A stretch of 64,000 nt of DNA from Halomonas meridiana (GCF_009846525.1 NZ_CP024621.1:186001-250000), one strand, 5' to 3'. Counted from the first letter of the stretch, positions 12,085 to 23,314 are shown. Notes: generated from the sequence alone by a model not told the origin. Translations and numbers: made by a program.

Positions 12085-12690
12085 ATGAATCTGAATCTTG
12101 CTGCAGGCACGGGTACCGTTGAAGTAGCCGACGCCACTTTTGGCAAAGAATTCAACGAAGCGCTGGTGCACCAGGTCGTTACTGCCTACTTGGCTGGTGG
12201 CCGTCAGGGTACGCGCGCTCAAAAGAACCGTTCCGACGTACGTGGTGGTGGTAAAAAGCCGTGGCGTCAGAAGGGTACCGGTCGTGCACGTGCCGGTACT
12301 ATCCGCTCTCCGCTGTGGCGCAGCGGCGGTGTGACTTTCGCGGCGCGTCCTCAGGACTACACCCAGAAAGTTAACCGCAAAATGTACCGCGCGGCGATGC
12401 GTTCCATCCTGTCTGAGCTGGTACGTCAAGAGCGCTTGGTCGCTGTTGAAGAGTTCAGCGTAGAAGCGCCGAAGACCAAGCAGGTCGCTGCCAAGCTGAA
12501 AGAGCTCAACCTTGAGAAAGTGTTGATCGTCACTGAAGAAGTCGACGAAACGCTCTATCTGGCCGCACGCAACCTTCCCCACGTTGACGTGGTGGATGTC
12601 GCTGCAGCTGATCCGGTGAGCCTGGTTGCCTTTGATAAGGTCCTGGTCACCGTCTCCGCCCTGCGTAAATTCGAGGAGAAGCTGGCATGA
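12085..12690 (+). CDS. rplD: 50S ribosomal protein L4
   Basis: 201 residues, the E. coli length. The tunnel-lining loop [19 protein letters not shown] is recognisable. In E. coli L4 represses its own operon through the S10 leader. Its stop overlaps the start of rplW (ATGA), so the two are translationally coupled. Confidence 0.99.
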   Translation: MNLNLAAGTGTVEVADATFGKEFNEALVHQVVTAYLAGGRQGTRAQKNRSDVRGGGKKPWRQKGTGRARAGTIRSPLWRSGGVTFAARPQDYTQKVNRKMYRAAMRSILSELVRQERLVAVEEFSVEAPKTKQVAAKLKELNLEKVLIVTEEVDETLYLAARNLPHVDVVDVAAADPVSLVAFDKVLVTVSALRKFEEKLA

Positions 12691-12983
12691 ACCAGGAACG
12701 CGTATTCAAGGTTCTGCTTGGACCGCACGTGACCGAAAAGGCCGCGATGGCAGCCGAGCGCAACCAGTACGTTTTCAAGGTGGCAAGCGATGCTACCAAG
12801 CCCGAGATCAAGAAAGCCGTTGAAGCACTGTTCGGCAAGATGGTCGGCAGCGTTCAGGTGCTGAACGTCAAGGGTAAAACTAAGCGTACTGCTCACGGCG
12901 TTGGCCTGCGTAAGGGTTACCGCAAAGCGTATGTGACCCTGGCTGCGGGTGAAACGCTCGAAGACTTCTCTGGCGCCGAATAA
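12687..12983 (+). CDS. rplW: 50S ribosomal protein L23
   Basis: 98-residue protein at the exit of the nascent-chain tunnel, the docking site of trigger factor and SRP. The start [19 protein letters not shown] is typical, as is [12 protein letters not shown]. The ATG overlaps the rplD stop by four bases. Confidence 0.98.
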   Translation: MNQERVFKVLLGPHVTEKAAMAAERNQYVFKVASDATKPEIKKAVEALFGKMVGSVQVLNVKGKTKRTAHGVGLRKGYRKAYVTLAAGETLEDFSGAE

Positions 12984-13000
12984 GGGCAGGAGTACGGATA

Positions 13001-13831
13001 ATGGCAATCGTCAAGACCAAACCCACATCCGCCGGTCGTCGCCACGTCGTCAAGATCGTTGGTGAGGAACTGTACAAAGGCCGTGCTTATGCGCCGCTTT
13101 TGGAAAAACAGTCCAAGTCCGGTGGCCGTAACAACTACGGTCGCATCACCACCCGCCACGTGGGCGGTGGTCACCGTCATCACTATCGGTTGATCGACTT
13201 CAAACGCACCAAAGATGGCATCCCGGCCACCGTTGAGCGTCTGGAGCACGACCCGAACCGCAGTGCGCACATTGCACTGCTGAAGTATGCCGATGGCGAG
13301 CGTCGTTACATCATTGCACCGAAAGGTGTCAGCGCGGGTGACGTGCTGGAATCTGGTGTTAACGCGCCCATCAAGAAAGGCAATGCCTTGCCGCTGCGCA
13401 ACATCCCGCTGGGTTCTACCGTTCACGGTATCGAGCTGAAGCCGGGTAAAGGCGCGCAGATTGCTCGCAGTGCCGGTACTAGCGCTCAGCTGGTTGCTCG
13501 TGAAGGTAACTACGCCACGCTGCGTCTTCGCTCTGGCGAAATGCGCAAAGTGTTGGCAGAGTGCCGCGCAACGTTGGGTGAAGTGAGCAACTCCGAGCAC
13601 AGCCTGCGTCAACTTGGCAAGGCCGGTGCGAAGCGCTGGAGAGGTGTGCGTCCGACTGTTCGTGGTGTCGCGATGAACCCGGTGGATCACCCGCACGGTG
13701 GTGGTGAAGGCCGCACCAGTGGTGGTCGTCACCCGGTATCCCCGTGGGGCGTACCGACTAAGGGTCACAAGACGCGTAAGAACAAGCGCACCGACAAGCT
13801 GATCGTTCGTCGTCGTAATAAGACACGTTGA
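13001..13831 (+). CDS. rplB: 50S ribosomal protein L2
   Basis: 276 residues (273 in E. coli); a subunit-joining protein near the peptidyl transferase centre. The C-terminal [18 protein letters not shown] segment, with the conserved histidine important for activity, is intact. Downstream rpsS begins 33 bases later after an AAGAGGT ribosome-binding site. Confidence 0.99.
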   Translation: MAIVKTKPTSAGRRHVVKIVGEELYKGRAYAPLLEKQSKSGGRNNYGRITTRHVGGGHRHHYRLIDFKRTKDGIPATVERLEHDPNRSAHIALLKYADGERRYIIAPKGVSAGDVLESGVNAPIKKGNALPLRNIPLGSTVHGIELKPGKGAQIARSAGTSAQLVAREGNYATLRLRSGEMRKVLAECRATLGEVSNSEHSLRQLGKAGAKRWRGVRPTVRGVAMNPVDHPHGGGEGRTSGGRHPVSPWGVPTKGHKTRKNKRTDKLIVRRRNKTR

Positions 13832-13864
13832 TCTAAATTGCCAAGACATTAAGAGGTAACGGCT

Positions 13865-14140
13865 GTGCCACGTTCACTAAAGAAAGGTCCCTTCATTGAC
13901 CTTCATCTTTTGAAGAAGGTAGAGGCTGCAGTGGAGAAGAACGACCGTAAACCGATCAAGACTTGGTCGCGTCGTTCGATGATCCTGCCAAACATGGTAG
14001 GCCTCACAATCGCTGTCCATAATGGTCGCCAACACGTCCCGGTGCATGTTTCCGAGGAAATGGTTGGCCACAAGCTGGGCGAATTCGCTGCCACTCGCAC
14101 GTATCGCGGGCATGCGGCGGACAAGAAAGCCAAACGGTAA
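13865..14140 (+). CDS. rpsS: 30S ribosomal protein S19
   Basis: 91 residues starting at GTG with [19 protein letters not shown], the standard family start. It binds 16S rRNA in the head, next to S13. The segment FPNM-like [21 protein letters not shown] is conserved. The gene is 18 bases before rplV. Confidence 0.98.
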   Translation: MPRSLKKGPFIDLHLLKKVEAAVEKNDRKPIKTWSRRSMILPNMVGLTIAVHNGRQHVPVHVSEEMVGHKLGEFAATRTYRGHAADKKAKR

Positions 14141-14158
14141 GCCAGAGAGGATTAAGAG

Positions 14159-14491
14159 ATGGAAGTCACAGCTAAGCTGAGTGGCGCTGCTTTATCCGCA
14201 CAGAAGGCCCGTTTGGTGGCTGACCAGGTGCGCGGTAAACCGGTCGCCGAAGCGCTTGACCTGCTGACCTTCTCCCCGAAGAAGGCTGCCAAACTGGTCA
14301 AGAAAGTGCTTCAGTCCGCCATCGCGAATGCGGAAGAAAACAACGGCATGGACATCGACGAGCTGCGTGTCTCGACCATCTGCGTCGATGAGGGCATGAC
14401 GCTCAAGCGTATCAAGCCGCGCGCCAAAGGCCGTGCGGATCGTATCTTGAAGCGCACCTGCCACATCACCGTCAAGGTAGCCGAGAAGTAG
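14159..14491 (+). CDS. rplV: 50S ribosomal protein L22
   Basis: 110 residues, as in E. coli. Its beta hairpin ([18 protein letters not shown]) lines the exit tunnel and is the site where macrolide-resistance changes arise; it is full length here. Followed by rpsC after 11 bases. Confidence 0.99.
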   Translation: MEVTAKLSGAALSAQKARLVADQVRGKPVAEALDLLTFSPKKAAKLVKKVLQSAIANAEENNGMDIDELRVSTICVDEGMTLKRIKPRAKGRADRILKRTCHITVKVAEK

Positions 14492-14502
14492 GAGTCGACC
14501 AG

Positions 14503-15207
14503 ATGGGTCAGAAAGTCAATCCAACAGGCATTCGACTGGGCATCGTCAAAGACCATGCTTCTGTCTGGTATGCCGAGCGCGGCGCCTATGCCGATAAGCT
14601 CAACAACGATCTCGAAGTGCGCAGCTTCCTGGAAGAGCGTCTTAAAAACGCTTCCGTAAGCCGCATCCACATCGAGCGTCCGGCGAACAATGCCCGCATC
14701 ACCATCCACACTGCCCGTCCGGGTATCGTGATTGGTAAAAAAGGTGAAGATGTCGACCGTCTGCGTCGTGATCTGACCGAGATGATGGGTGTACCGGTTC
14801 ATGTGAACATCGAAGAAGTTCGCAAGCCGGAGCTGGATGCCAAGCTGGTCGCTGCCAACGTAGCCGGTCAGCTTGAGCGTCGCGTGATGTTCCGTCGTGC
14901 CATGAAGCGCGCGGTACAGAACGCAATGCGTCTTGGCGCTGGCGGCATCAAGATTCAGCTGTCAGGTCGTCTGGGTGGTGCCGAAATCGCACGTACCGAA
15001 TGGTACCGCGAAGGTCGCGTTCCGCTGCACACTCTGCGTGCGGACATCGACTACGCCACTTACGAAGCTCACACCACCTACGGCGTCATCGGCGTCAAAG
15101 TGTGGATCTTCAAGGGCGAAATCCTCGGCGGTATCGAGGAAGTACGTGCCAAGGCTAAGCAACAGCAGCCTGCCGGCAACGCGCCCAAGAAGAAAGGTTC
15201 CAGGTAA
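14503..15207 (+). CDS. rpsC: 30S ribosomal protein S3
   Basis: 234 residues. The start [14 protein letters not shown], the KH-domain motif [15 protein letters not shown] and the C-terminal segment [20 protein letters not shown] identify S3, part of the mRNA entry helicase. The basic tail ends in NAPKKKGSR. Fifteen bases to rplP. Confidence 0.99.
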   Translation: MGQKVNPTGIRLGIVKDHASVWYAERGAYADKLNNDLEVRSFLEERLKNASVSRIHIERPANNARITIHTARPGIVIGKKGEDVDRLRRDLTEMMGVPVHVNIEEVRKPELDAKLVAANVAGQLERRVMFRRAMKRAVQNAMRLGAGGIKIQLSGRLGGAEIARTEWYREGRVPLHTLRADIDYATYEAHTTYGVIGVKVWIFKGEILGGIEEVRAKAKQQQPAGNAPKKKGSR

Positions 15208-15222
15208 GGGGAGAGCGAGTCG

Positions 15223-15636
15223 ATGTTACAGCCCAAGCGTATGAAATTCCGCAAGATGATGAAAGGCCGCAACCGTGGCCTGGCGCATCGCGGAAGCAAG
15301 ATCAGCTTCGGGGAGTACGGTCTCAAAGCAACCGGTCGTGGCCGCATCACTGCGCGTCAGATCGAAGCCGGCCGTCGTGCGATCACACGTCACGTCAAAC
15401 GTGGCGGTAAGATTTGGATCCGCGTATTCCCTGACAAGCCGATCTCCAAGAAGCCGCTCGAAGTTCGTATGGGTAAGGGTAAAGGTTCAGTTGAGTACTG
15501 GGTAGCCCAGATCCAGCCGGGTCGGGTCCTGTACGAAATTGAAGGTGTATCCGAAGAGCTGGCCCGTGAAGCATTTGAACTGGCCGCCCAGAAGATGCCC
15601 CTGTCCACCACCTTTGCGAAACGGACGGTGATGTGA
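15223..15636 (+). CDS. rplP: 50S ribosomal protein L16
   Basis: 137 residues. [19 protein letters not shown] is the family start, and [20 protein letters not shown] sequence ([16 protein letters not shown]) follows. It sits near the A site. The arginine in the [13 protein letters not shown] segment is the position hydroxylated in E. coli. The stop TGA overlaps the rpmC start. Confidence 0.99.
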   Translation: MLQPKRMKFRKMMKGRNRGLAHRGSKISFGEYGLKATGRGRITARQIEAGRRAITRHVKRGGKIWIRVFPDKPISKKPLEVRMGKGKGSVEYWVAQIQPGRVLYEIEGVSEELAREAFELAAQKMPLSTTFAKRTVM

Positions 15637-15827
15637 TGAAAGCCCAGGAAATTCGTGAAAAGTCCGCAGGAGAGCTCAAAGAGCAGCTCCTCGAGCTCCT
15701 CCGCGAGCAGTTTAACCTGCGCATGCAGAAGGCCACTGGCCAACTGAGCCAGACTCATCTGCTCAAGCAGGTCCGTCGGGATATCGCCCGCGTTAAGACT
15801 GTGCTCAACGAGAAGGCAGGTGATTGA
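15636..15827 (+). CDS. rpmC: 50S ribosomal protein L29
   Basis: 63 residues, the E. coli length, beginning [18 protein letters not shown] and ending [18 protein letters not shown]. The ATG at 15636 is chosen over an in-frame GTG one codon earlier because it aligns with the family start; it shares one base with the rplP TGA. Located by the tunnel exit next to L23. Confidence 0.97.
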   Translation: MKAQEIREKSAGELKEQLLELLREQFNLRMQKATGQLSQTHLLKQVRRDIARVKTVLNEKAGD

Positions 15828-15828
15828 G

Positions 15829-16089
15829 ATGGCCGAAGAGAAGAAAACACGTACGCTGACCGGCAAGGTGGTCAGCGACAAGATGGATAAGTCCATCGTC
15901 GTTATGATCGAGCGTCGTGAGCGTCACCCGATCTACGGAAAATACGTTAAGCGCTCCACCAAGCTGCACGCCCATGATGAGGCGAACCAGGCAAAGGCAG
16001 GCGATACGGTTTCCATTCAGGAGTGCCGTCCGCTTTCCAAGAAGAAAGCCTGGACGCTGGTCGAGGTGGTCGAGCAGGCCAAAGGTTAA
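15829..16089 (+). CDS. rpsQ: 30S ribosomal protein S17
   Basis: 86 residues from the ATG at 15829. [20 protein letters not shown] and [17 protein letters not shown] are typical. An earlier in-frame start three codons upstream would overlap rpmC and is not needed. One base separates the rpmC stop from this ATG. Confidence 0.97.
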   Translation: MAEEKKTRTLTGKVVSDKMDKSIVVMIERRERHPIYGKYVKRSTKLHAHDEANQAKAGDTVSIQECRPLSKKKAWTLVEVVEQAKG

Positions 16090-16139
16090 CCCCTGCGTCT
16101 GTCCAACCAGTGCAGTCAGATTAGGTTTGGAGAAAACCG

Positions 16140-16511
16140 ATGATTCAGACTCAGACAATGCTGGATGTCGCCGACAACAGCGGAGCGCGCCGGGTGCAAT
16201 GCATCAAGGTGCTAGGCGGTTCACACCGTCGTTACGCCCGCGTTGGTGACGTCATTAAAGTAACGGTGAAAGAAGCGATTCCGCGCGGTAAGGTCAAAAA
16301 AGGCCAAGTGCTGAAAGCGGTAGTCGTTCGTACCCGTAGTGGCGTCCGTCGTAGTGACGGTTCGCTGATCCGTTTCGATGGAAATGCGGCAGTTTTGTTG
16401 AACAACACCAACGAACAGCCGATCGGCACGCGTATCTTCGGGCCGGTAACTCGTGAACTTCGTACTGAGAAGTTCATGAAGATCATTTCCCTAGCGCCTG
16501 AAGTGCTGTAA
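16140..16511 (+). CDS. rplN: 50S ribosomal protein L14
   Basis: 123 residues. [27 protein letters not shown] and [25 protein letters not shown] (each read in part) identify it. In E. coli the spc operon starts here with its own promoter; the 50-base gap upstream shows GGAG but no convincing -35/-10 pair, so the S10 and spc genes may be one transcript. Confidence 0.98.
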   Translation: MIQTQTMLDVADNSGARRVQCIKVLGGSHRRYARVGDVIKVTVKEAIPRGKVKKGQVLKAVVVRTRSGVRRSDGSLIRFDGNAAVLLNNTNEQPIGTRIFGPVTRELRTEKFMKIISLAPEVL

Positions 16512-16525
16512 GGAGCGAGGCGGAT

Positions 16526-16840
16526 ATGCAAAAGATCAAACGTGACGATGAAGTCATCGTCATCGCCGGGAAGGATAAGGGCAAGCGCGGCACCGTTAAG
16601 CGGGTGTTAGACAACCGCTTCGTGGTGTCCGGTGTGAACATGATTAAACGTCACACCAAGCCCAATCCCATGGCGGGAAATCAGGGCGGTATCGTCGAGC
16701 GTGAGGCTCCGATTCACGCGTCCAACGTAGCCATCTTCAATTCGGAGACCGGTAAGGCGGATCGCGTCGGCTTCCAAGTTAAGGAAGACGGTACCAAGGT
16801 ACGTATCTACAAGTCGACGCAGACGCAGATCGACGCCTAA
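16526..16840 (+). CDS. rplX: 50S ribosomal protein L24
   Basis: 104 residues with the KOW motif [20 protein letters not shown] at the N-terminus. An assembly initiator protein. It has AGGAGCGAGG upstream and is 18 bases before rplE. Confidence 0.98.
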   Translation: MQKIKRDDEVIVIAGKDKGKRGTVKRVLDNRFVVSGVNMIKRHTKPNPMAGNQGGIVEREAPIHASNVAIFNSETGKADRVGFQVKEDGTKVRIYKSTQTQIDA

Positions 16841-16858
16841 CGCGAGTCGGGTAGCAAA

Positions 16859-17398
16859 ATGGCGAACTTGAAAGAACGTTATCAAAACGAGGTGGTGGCT
16901 CAACTCAAAGAGCAGTTCAGCTACGCCAACGTAATGCAGGTACCCCGGATCACGAAAGTGACTCTGAACATGGGTATCGGCGAAGCGGTCAGCGATAAAA
17001 AGCTGATCGACAACGCCATCGGCGACCTGGAGAAGCTCTCTGGTCAAAAGCCGCTGGTGACCAAGGCACGCAAGTCCATCGCGGGCTTCAAGGTGCGCGA
17101 AGGTTGGCCGATCGGTATCAAAGTGACACTGCGCTCTGAGCGTATGTGGGACTTCCTGGACCGCCTGGTAAACATTGCGATTCCCCGCGTGCGTGACTTC
17201 CGTGGTCTTAACCCGAAGTCTTTTGACGGTCGCGGCAATTACTCTATGGGTGTGCGTGAGCAGATCATCTTCCCGGAGATCGAGTATGATAAAATCGATC
17301 GCGTTCGGGGGCTGGACGTCACTATCACTACTACCGCCAACACCGACGAGGAAGGTCGTGCGCTGCTAGCTGCACTGAACTTCCCGTTCAAGAAATAA
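16859..17398 (+). CDS. rplE: 50S ribosomal protein L5
   Basis: 179 residues as in E. coli. Binds 5S rRNA and contacts S13 across the subunit interface. [17 protein letters not shown] and [20 protein letters not shown] are the family hallmarks. Followed 10 bases later by rpsN. Confidence 0.99.
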   Translation: MANLKERYQNEVVAQLKEQFSYANVMQVPRITKVTLNMGIGEAVSDKKLIDNAIGDLEKLSGQKPLVTKARKSIAGFKVREGWPIGIKVTLRSERMWDFLDRLVNIAIPRVRDFRGLNPKSFDGRGNYSMGVREQIIFPEIEYDKIDRVRGLDVTITTTANTDEEGRALLAALNFPFKK

Positions 17399-17408
17399 GG
17401 GTTGGATC

Positions 17409-17714
17409 ATGGCTAAGAAAAGTATGGTAGAGCGTGAGCTCAAGCGTACTCAGCTAGTCGAGAAGTATGCGGCTAAGCGCGCAGAGCTCAAGAAAATCAT
17501 CTCGGACGTGAACGCTTCTGAAGAAGATCGTTTCGAGGCGACGCTGAAGCTGCAGCAACTGCCGCGCGACTCAAGCCCGGTGCGTCAGCGTAACCGCTGC
17601 CGCGTGACTGGCCGTCCGCACGGTTTTTACAACAAGTTCGGTCTCGGCCGTAACAAGCTGCGTGAAGCCGCCATGCGTGGCGACGTCCCTGGTCTGAAGA
17701 AGTCCAGCTGGTAA
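17409..17714 (+). CDS. rpsN: 30S ribosomal protein S14
   Basis: 101 residues, the long form that lacks the four-cysteine zinc ribbon: only one Cys is present, in [14 protein letters not shown]. So this copy does not need zinc. [19 protein letters not shown] closes the family signature. Confidence 0.98.
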   Translation: MAKKSMVERELKRTQLVEKYAAKRAELKKIISDVNASEEDRFEATLKLQQLPRDSSPVRQRNRCRVTGRPHGFYNKFGLGRNKLREAAMRGDVPGLKKSSW

Positions 17715-17746
17715 CGCCACGTAGAATCATCAGGAGCGCACATTAA

Positions 17747-18139
17747 ATGAGCATGCAAGACACTCTGGCGGATATGTTCACCCGTATCCGCAATGCGCAG
17801 ATGGCCACCAAGGAGACGGCTACCATGCCGTCCTCCAAGCTGAAAGTCGAAGTGGCCCGCGTGCTAAAGGAAGAAGGCTACATTACCGACTTTACGGTGG
17901 CTGAAGGCGTTAAACCCGAGCTGACCGTTACTCTCAAGTACTTTGAGGGTAAGCCGGTTATTGAGCACATTCAGCGGGTTTCCAAGCCGTCTCTGCGCCA
18001 GTACAAGGGCAAGGACAACCTGCCTAAGGTCGCCGATGGTCTGGGTATCGCGATTGTCACCACCTCTAATGGTGTCATGACCGATCGTGCCGCGCGCCAA
18101 GCAGGCGTCGGTGGCGAAGTCATCTGCACCGTATTCTAG
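17747..18139 (+). CDS. rpsH: 30S ribosomal protein S8
   Basis: 130 residues, start [18 protein letters not shown]. In E. coli S8 is the repressor of the spc operon, acting at the rplE start. The C-terminal [15 protein letters not shown] is conserved. AGGAG precedes the ATG. Confidence 0.98.
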   Translation: MSMQDTLADMFTRIRNAQMATKETATMPSSKLKVEVARVLKEEGYITDFTVAEGVKPELTVTLKYFEGKPVIEHIQRVSKPSLRQYKGKDNLPKVADGLGIAIVTTSNGVMTDRAARQAGVGGEVICTVF

Positions 18140-18148
18140 GAGGCTGGA

Positions 18149-18679
18149 ATGTCCCGCATAGCGAAATATCCGGTTAAAGTGCCTGCTGGTGTCGATATCA
18201 AAATCGACGCTGGCCAGCTGACCGCCAAAGGCGGCCAGGGCACGCTGTCTATGACCATTCACCAGGACGTGGTGATCGGTCAAGAAGATGGCCAGCTGAC
18301 CTTCGCCCCGAGTGAGTCTGCCAAGAGCTGGGCAATGGCCGGTACTACCCGCGCCTTGGTTCAGAACCTGGTAACGGGCGTATCTGAGGGTTTCACAAAA
18401 ACTCTCGAAATTGTTGGCGTCGGTTATCGTGCCCAAGCTAAGGGCCAGACGCTCAATCTTTCACTGGGCTTCTCGCACCCGGTCGACTACGAACTGCCTA
18501 AGGGTGTTACAGCGGAAACGCCGAAAAACACCGTGATCGTGCTGAAAAGCGCGGACAAGCAGATGCTCGGTCAGTGCGCCGCGGAAATCCGCGCCTTCCG
18601 TCCGCCTGAGCCGTACAAAGGCAAGGGTGTTCGGTACGCCGACGAGCAGGTGCGTCGCAAAGAAGCCAAGAAGAAGTAA
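18149..18679 (+). CDS. rplF: 50S ribosomal protein L6
   Basis: 176 residues in two similar domains. [17 protein letters not shown] starts it and [20 protein letters not shown] ends it, near the sarcin-ricin loop. Nine bases separate it from both neighbours. Confidence 0.98.
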   Translation: MSRIAKYPVKVPAGVDIKIDAGQLTAKGGQGTLSMTIHQDVVIGQEDGQLTFAPSESAKSWAMAGTTRALVQNLVTGVSEGFTKTLEIVGVGYRAQAKGQTLNLSLGFSHPVDYELPKGVTAETPKNTVIVLKSADKQMLGQCAAEIRAFRPPEPYKGKGVRYADEQVRRKEAKKK

Positions 18680-18688
18680 GGCAGGGTT

Positions 18689-19039
18689 ATGAACGCGAAG
18701 AAAGAATCTCGTCTCCGTCGTGCCCGCCGCGCTCGCGCCAAGATCCGCGAGCTGGGCGTGTATCGCCTGTGCGTCAACCGTACCCCGCGTCACATCTACG
18801 CGCAGATTATCTCGCCGGATGGTGGCAAAGTGCTAGCCAGTGCTTCTACGCTGGACAAAGCACTGCGCGAGGGTGCGACCGGCAACACAGACGCGGCCTC
18901 TAAGGTCGGTGCTCTGATTGCCGAGCGCGCTAAAGAAGCAGGCATCACCCAGGTGGCCTTCGACCGTGCTGGCTTTAAGTATCACGGTCGCGTCAAGGCT
19001 CTGGCCGACGCCGCTCGTGAAGGCGGCCTGGAATTCTAA
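18689..19039 (+). CDS. rplR: 50S ribosomal protein L18
   Basis: 116 residues with a basic N-terminus ([14 protein letters not shown]) that binds 5S rRNA and the C-terminal signature [20 protein letters not shown]. Order rplF-rplR-rpsE is standard. Confidence 0.98.
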   Translation: MNAKKESRLRRARRARAKIRELGVYRLCVNRTPRHIYAQIISPDGGKVLASASTLDKALREGATGNTDAASKVGALIAERAKEAGITQVAFDRAGFKYHGRVKALADAAREGGLEF

Positions 19040-19050
19040 AGGGTTTTACG

Positions 19051-19551
19051 ATGGCGAAGAACGAACAGCAAAGCGGCGATCTGCAAGAGAAGTTAGTGCA
19101 GGTCAACCGCGTCGCCAAGGTGGTCAAAGGTGGTCGTATTTTCGGCTTCACCGCACTGACCGTCGTTGGTGATGGTAAAGGTCGTGTCGGTTTCGGTCGT
19201 GGCAAGGCGCGTGAAGTGCCGGTCGCAATCCAGAAAGCGATGGACCAAGCTCGTCGCAACATGGTCAAGGTCAACCTTGCAGGCAACACGCTGCAGTATC
19301 CGGTAAAAGCCCGTCACGGTGCTTCCAAGGTGTACATGCAGCCGGCCTCTGAAGGTACCGGTATCATCGCCGGTGGCGCCATGCGCTCTGTACTAGAGCT
19401 GGCCGGTGTCCACGATGTATTGGCCAAGTGCTACGGTTCCACCAACCCGGTTAACGTGGTACGGGCGACTGTCAAAGGTCTCTCCTCCATGCAAGCACCG
19501 GAAGACGTGGCCGCCAAGCGCGGTCTGTCTGTCGAAGCGATCACGGGGTAA
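19051..19551 (+). CDS. rpsE: 30S ribosomal protein S5
   Basis: 166 residues. The S5 double-stranded RNA-binding domain ([18 protein letters not shown]) is followed by [15 protein letters not shown] and the C-terminal [16 protein letters not shown]. Helps decoding fidelity and mRNA unwinding with S3 and S4. Confidence 0.98.
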   Translation: MAKNEQQSGDLQEKLVQVNRVAKVVKGGRIFGFTALTVVGDGKGRVGFGRGKAREVPVAIQKAMDQARRNMVKVNLAGNTLQYPVKARHGASKVYMQPASEGTGIIAGGAMRSVLELAGVHDVLAKCYGSTNPVNVVRATVKGLSSMQAPEDVAAKRGLSVEAITG

Positions 19552-19557
19552 GGCACC

Positions 19558-19740
19558 ATGGCAGCAACGATCAAGGTTACCCAGATCCGCAGCACCATCG
19601 GCGTTTTGCCCAAGCACAAGGCTACTATGAAAGGCCTGGGCCTGCGTCGCATCGGTCATACGGTTGAGCTGGAAGACACCCCTGCCGTACGCGGCATGAT
19701 CCACAAGGTTAACTACCTTGTGCGCGTTGAGGGAGAGTAA
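19558..19740 (+). CDS. rpmD: 50S ribosomal protein L30
   Basis: 60 residues: [26 protein letters not shown] is read as the L30 family signature (quoted here in part: [20 protein letters not shown]). Only three bases separate its TAA from the rplO ATG. Confidence 0.97.
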   Translation: MAATIKVTQIRSTIGVLPKHKATMKGLGLRRIGHTVELEDTPAVRGMIHKVNYLVRVEGE

Positions 19741-19743
19741 TCC

Positions 19744-20178
19744 ATGAAACTCAATACCCTGAGCCCGGCACCGGGCTCCAAACACGCTGAAAAGCGCGTT
19801 GGTCGTGGTATCGGTTCCGGTCTTGGTAAGACCGGTGGCCGTGGCCACAAAGGTCAGAAATCTCGCAGTGGCGGTAGCGTCAAGCCTGGTTTCGAAGGCG
19901 GTCAGATGCCGCTGCAGCGTCGTCTGCCGAAGTTCGGCTTCACGTCTGCCAAGTCGCTAGTATCTGAAGAAGTCCGTCTGGCCGAGCTTGCCAAGGTAGC
20001 CGGTGACGAAGTCACCATGGAAACCCTTAAGCAAGCCAACGTGCTGAAGGATGCAACGCAACACGCGAAGATCATCCTTTCTGGCGAACTGAACAAGGCG
20101 GTTACCGTTCGTGGTATCAAGGTCACCAAAGGTGCCCGTGAAGCGATCGAAGCCGCTGGCGGCAAGGTAGAGGACTAA
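19744..20178 (+). CDS. rplO: 50S ribosomal protein L15
   Basis: 144 residues. The glycine/arginine-rich N-terminus ([20 protein letters not shown]) and [15 protein letters not shown] are typical. The TAA is followed directly by the ATG of secY with no gap, indicating coupled translation. Confidence 0.98.
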   Translation: MKLNTLSPAPGSKHAEKRVGRGIGSGLGKTGGRGHKGQKSRSGGSVKPGFEGGQMPLQRRLPKFGFTSAKSLVSEEVRLAELAKVAGDEVTMETLKQANVLKDATQHAKIILSGELNKAVTVRGIKVTKGAREAIEAAGGKVED

Positions 20179-21510
20179 ATGGCCAAGTCAGGAAATATGC
20201 CGGCGATGGGCAGCGGTCTGAGTGAACTGTGGGCGCGTTTGCGCTTCGTGCTCCTCGCCATCGTGGTGTACCGTATCGGTGCCCACATTCCCGTTCCCGG
20301 TATCAATCCTGACCAGCTTGCTGCCTTGTTTAGGGAGCAACAGGGCACCATCCTAGGCATGTTCAACATGTTCTCGGGTGGCGCCCTGGAGCGCATGAGC
20401 GTCCTCGCCCTGGGCATTATGCCCTATATCTCGGCGTCGATTATCATGCAGCTTATGACTGCGGTCTCCCCTCATCTTGAGCAGCTCAAGAAAGAGGGCG
20501 AGGCTGGCCGCCGCAAGATCAGCCAGTACACCCGCTACGGCACGGTGATACTGGCACTTGTCCAGGCTACCGGCATGTCCGTGGGTCTGGCTAGCCAAGG
20601 CATCGCTTACAGCGCTGACTTCAGCTTCTATTTCACTGCGATCATCACGTTTGTGTCGGGCGCGGTGTTTATGATGTGGCTAGGTGAGCAGATCACCGAG
20701 AAGGGCATTGGCAACGGTATTTCGCTGCTGATCTTCGCGGGGATCGTCGCTGGGCTGCCCAGTGCCGTGGGGCAAGCGTTCGAGCTTGCTCGCAATGAAG
20801 GGGCCTGGAATGTTCTTCCGCTGTTAGCGCTGTCAGTGCTAGGTATTGCCACCGTTGCGTTCGTGGTGTTCATCGAGCGCGGCCAACGCCGCCTCAAAGT
20901 GAACTATCCGCGACGCCAGGTCGGCAATAAGATGTATGCAGGCCAAAGCAGCTACTTGCCTTTGAAGGTGAACATGGCCGGTGTTATTCCAGCCATCTTT
21001 GCTTCCAGCATCCTCCTCTTTCCGGCTTCGATCGGTCAGTGGGTAGGAGCTGGCGAAGGAATGGAGTGGTTGCAGCGTGCATCGCAAGCGTTAGGCCCTG
21101 GCCAACCGCTTTACATCTTGCTTTTCGCGGCGGCAGTGGTATTCTTCTGCTTCTTTTACACAGCGCTGGTCTTCAACCCCAAGGATGTGGCTGACAATTT
21201 GAAAAAGTCAGGCGCCTTCCTGCCGGGCATTCGCCCCGGCGAGCAGACCGCTCGCTATATCGACAAAGTGATGACTCGTCTCACTCTGTTCGGTGCCTTG
21301 TATATCACTGCGGTTTCCCTGATGCCCCAGTTCTTGATCGTAGCGTGGAACGTTCCGTTCTTCTTTGGCGGTACGTCGCTTCTGATCGTGGTGGTGGTCA
21401 TCATGGACTTCATGGCCCAGGTGCAGTCGCATCTCATGTCGCATCAATATGACTCAGTGATGAAGAAGTCCAACCTGAAAGGCTACGGTAGCGGCGGCAT
21501 CACGCGCTGA
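20179..21510 (+). CDS. secY: protein translocase channel subunit SecY
   Basis: Inner-membrane channel of the Sec translocon, 443 residues (the E. coli length), with ten predicted membrane segments. Conserved parts include [11 protein letters not shown] in the first periplasmic region, [20 protein letters not shown] (plug and TM2), the cytoplasmic loop with [14 protein letters not shown], and the C-terminal NLKGYGSGG. Starts immediately after rplO. rpmJ follows after 28 bases. Confidence 0.99.
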   Translation: MAKSGNMPAMGSGLSELWARLRFVLLAIVVYRIGAHIPVPGINPDQLAALFREQQGTILGMFNMFSGGALERMSVLALGIMPYISASIIMQLMTAVSPHLEQLKKEGEAGRRKISQYTRYGTVILALVQATGMSVGLASQGIAYSADFSFYFTAIITFVSGAVFMMWLGEQITEKGIGNGISLLIFAGIVAGLPSAVGQAFELARNEGAWNVLPLLALSVLGIATVAFVVFIERGQRRLKVNYPRRQVGNKMYAGQSSYLPLKVNMAGVIPAIFASSILLFPASIGQWVGAGEGMEWLQRASQALGPGQPLYILLFAAAVVFFCFFYTALVFNPKDVADNLKKSGAFLPGIRPGEQTARYIDKVMTRLTLFGALYITAVSLMPQFLIVAWNVPFFFGGTSLLIVVVVIMDFMAQVQSHLMSHQYDSVMKKSNLKGYGSGGITR

Positions 21511-21538
21511 GGCGCGCCGTTGCGAATTGGAGAGAACG

Positions 21539-21652
21539 ATGAAAGTTCGAGCTTCCGTAAAGAAGATGTGCCGTAACTGCAAGATCATTCGTCGCAATGG
21601 CGCTGTTCGCGTCATTTGCATCGAACCGCGGCACAAACAGCGCCAGGGCTAA
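21539..21652 (+). CDS. rpmJ: 50S ribosomal protein L36
   Basis: 37 residues, [20 protein letters not shown] at the start. The zinc ribbon is the metal-binding type: Cys11, Cys14, Cys27 and His32-Arg-His region are all present. GGAGAG lies before the ATG. A zinc-free paralogue may exist elsewhere, which would matter because a Zur-controlled operon is in this window, but none is seen here. Confidence 0.97.
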   Translation: MKVRASVKKMCRNCKIIRRNGAVRVICIEPRHKQRQG

Positions 21653-21678
21653 ACCTGGGCTGTATTAAGCGGGTGCCG

Positions 21679-21715
21679 GCATACCCCTTGCCTTAGGGCT
21701 TATAAAGGGGTATGC
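21679..21715 (+). other. 11-bp hairpin before rpsM
   Basis: GCATACCCCTT (21679-21689) pairs perfectly with AAGGGGTATGC (21705-21715) around a 15-base loop, in the gap between rpmJ and rpsM. The following TGTTGCGCCTTTTGT is only loosely T-rich. It could be a partial terminator for the spc operon or part of the S4-responsive leader that E. coli has before rpsM. Confidence 0.5.
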
Positions 21716-21773
21716 TGTTGCGCCTTTTGTAGATGAATAAACGAGCAAGCCGCTCAAATTTCGGAGTAAGCTG

Positions 21774-22130
21774 ATGGCCCGTATTGCAGGCGTCAATATC
21801 CCGGACAACAAGCATGCGGCGATCTCGCTGACCTATATCTTCGGGATTGGCCGTACTCGCGCTCAGCACATCTGTGCTGCTGCCGGTATCGCGCCGACTG
21901 CCAAGATCCAGGACCTGTCTAGCGACGAGCTGGACACCCTGCGTTCTGAAGTTGGTAAGTTCACCGTAGAAGGCGACCTTCGTCGTGATGTCACGCTTAA
22001 CATCAAGCGTCTCATGGACTTAGGCTGCTACCGTGGTCTGCGTCATCGTCGTAGTCTTCCGCTGCGTGGTCAGCGGACCAAGACTAACGCGCGTACCCGT
22101 AAGGGCCCGCGTAAGCCGATCCGCAAATAA
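21774..22130 (+). CDS. rpsM: 30S ribosomal protein S13
   Basis: 118 residues, start [19 protein letters not shown]; the C-terminal [18 protein letters not shown] tail reaches the tRNA sites. First gene of the alpha operon. AAGCTG and GGAG lie just upstream. Confidence 0.99.
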   Translation: MARIAGVNIPDNKHAAISLTYIFGIGRTRAQHICAAAGIAPTAKIQDLSSDELDTLRSEVGKFTVEGDLRRDVTLNIKRLMDLGCYRGLRHRRSLPLRGQRTKTNARTRKGPRKPIRK

Positions 22131-22169
22131 CACGCACGTTCTGGCGTAAAGACAGGAATAGACATCAAC

Positions 22170-22556
22170 ATGGCTAACCCGCGTAGTAACCGTAAAAAGG
22201 TTAAAAAGCAGGTAGTGGACGCCGTTGCGCATATCCACGCCTCTTTTAACAACACGATCGTGACGATCACAGACCGCCAGGGCAATGCTCTCTCTTGGGC
22301 AACTGCCGGTGGTTCGGGTTTTCGTGGTTCTCGTAAGAGCACCCCGTTCGCTGCGCAAGTTGCAAGCGAACGTGCAGCGACTGCTGCAGCCGAGTATGGT
22401 GTGAAAAACGTAGACGTGCTGGTCAAAGGCCCCGGTCCCGGCCGTGAATCCGCCGTGCGCGCACTGAATGCCGCCGGCTTCCGCGTGCAAAGCATCGTAG
22501 ACGCGACGCCCATTCCCCATAATGGCTGCCGTCCGCCTAAGAAACGCCGCGTTTAA
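22170..22556 (+). CDS. rpsK: 30S ribosomal protein S11
   Basis: 128 residues; the platform protein beside the mRNA exit. Signature [20 protein letters not shown] and the C-terminal [16 protein letters not shown] are intact. The PHNG motif is where an isoaspartate forms in E. coli. Confidence 0.99.
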   Translation: MANPRSNRKKVKKQVVDAVAHIHASFNNTIVTITDRQGNALSWATAGGSGFRGSRKSTPFAAQVASERAATAAAEYGVKNVDVLVKGPGPGRESAVRALNAAGFRVQSIVDATPIPHNGCRPPKKRRV

Positions 22557-22568
22557 GGAGACAGATTC

Positions 22569-23189
22569 ATGGCTCGTTATATTGGACCTAAGTGCAAATT
22601 GTCTCGTCGTGAAGGCACCGACCTCTTCCTGAAGAGTGGCGTGACTCCCTTCGAGAAAAAGTGTAAATCCGAGCAAATCCCGGGTGTACACGGCCAGCGT
22701 CGTCAGCGTCTTTCCGACTACGGCTTGCAGCTTCGTGAGAAGCAGAAAGTACGCCGTATGTATGGCGTACTCGAAAAGCAGTTCCGCAACTACTACAAAG
22801 AAGCCGCTCGCCTGAAAGGTGCGACCGGTGAAGTGTTGTTGCAGCTGCTCGAATCCCGACTGGACAACGTCGTCTACCGCATGGGCTTCGGCTCGACTCG
22901 CTCTGAAGCGCGTCAGCTGGTCAGCCACAAGGCGATTTCCGTGAATGGCCGTACCGTTAACGTTGCTTCCTACCAAGTGAAGCCCGGTGACGTAGTGGCT
23001 ATCCGTGAAAAGGCGAAGAACCAAGCCCGTATTCAAAACGCGTTGACCATTGCGGCCAACCGTGGCGACATCGCTTGGATCGAAATCGACGCCAAGAAGA
23101 TGGAAGGCACTTTCAAGGCTCTGCCTGAACGCGGTGACCTGACTGCCGACATCAACGAAAACCTGATCGTCGAGCTGTACTCCAAGTAA
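22569..23189 (+). CDS. rpsD: 30S ribosomal protein S4
   Basis: 206 residues, E. coli length. Primary 16S-binding protein with an S4 RNA-binding domain ([19 protein letters not shown]...[10 protein letters not shown]). In E. coli S4 represses the alpha operon at the rpsM leader. A 125-base gap follows before rpoA. Confidence 0.99.
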   Translation: MARYIGPKCKLSRREGTDLFLKSGVTPFEKKCKSEQIPGVHGQRRQRLSDYGLQLREKQKVRRMYGVLEKQFRNYYKEAARLKGATGEVLLQLLESRLDNVVYRMGFGSTRSEARQLVSHKAISVNGRTVNVASYQVKPGDVVAIREKAKNQARIQNALTIAANRGDIAWIEIDAKKMEGTFKALPERGDLTADINENLIVELYSK

Positions 23190-23221
23190 GCAGTTTGATT
23201 TACGTTTCTGCTTCTTGAGGC

Positions 23222-23251
23222 CTGGGCGGGATAGCAAAGCTAACCGCCCAG
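23222..23251 (+). other. 8-bp hairpin between rpsD and rpoA
   Basis: CTGGGCGG (23222-23229) pairs with CCGCCCAG (23244-23251). No T tract follows, so termination is unlikely. It may tune rpoA expression or mRNA stability. Nothing else is seen in this 125-base gap. Confidence 0.5.
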
Positions 23252-23314
23252 ATGCTCTTGAGTATTGTGCTTTAGAGTACTCAGTATCCGTTTGGCAGCC
23301 TGAAAGGTGTTCAT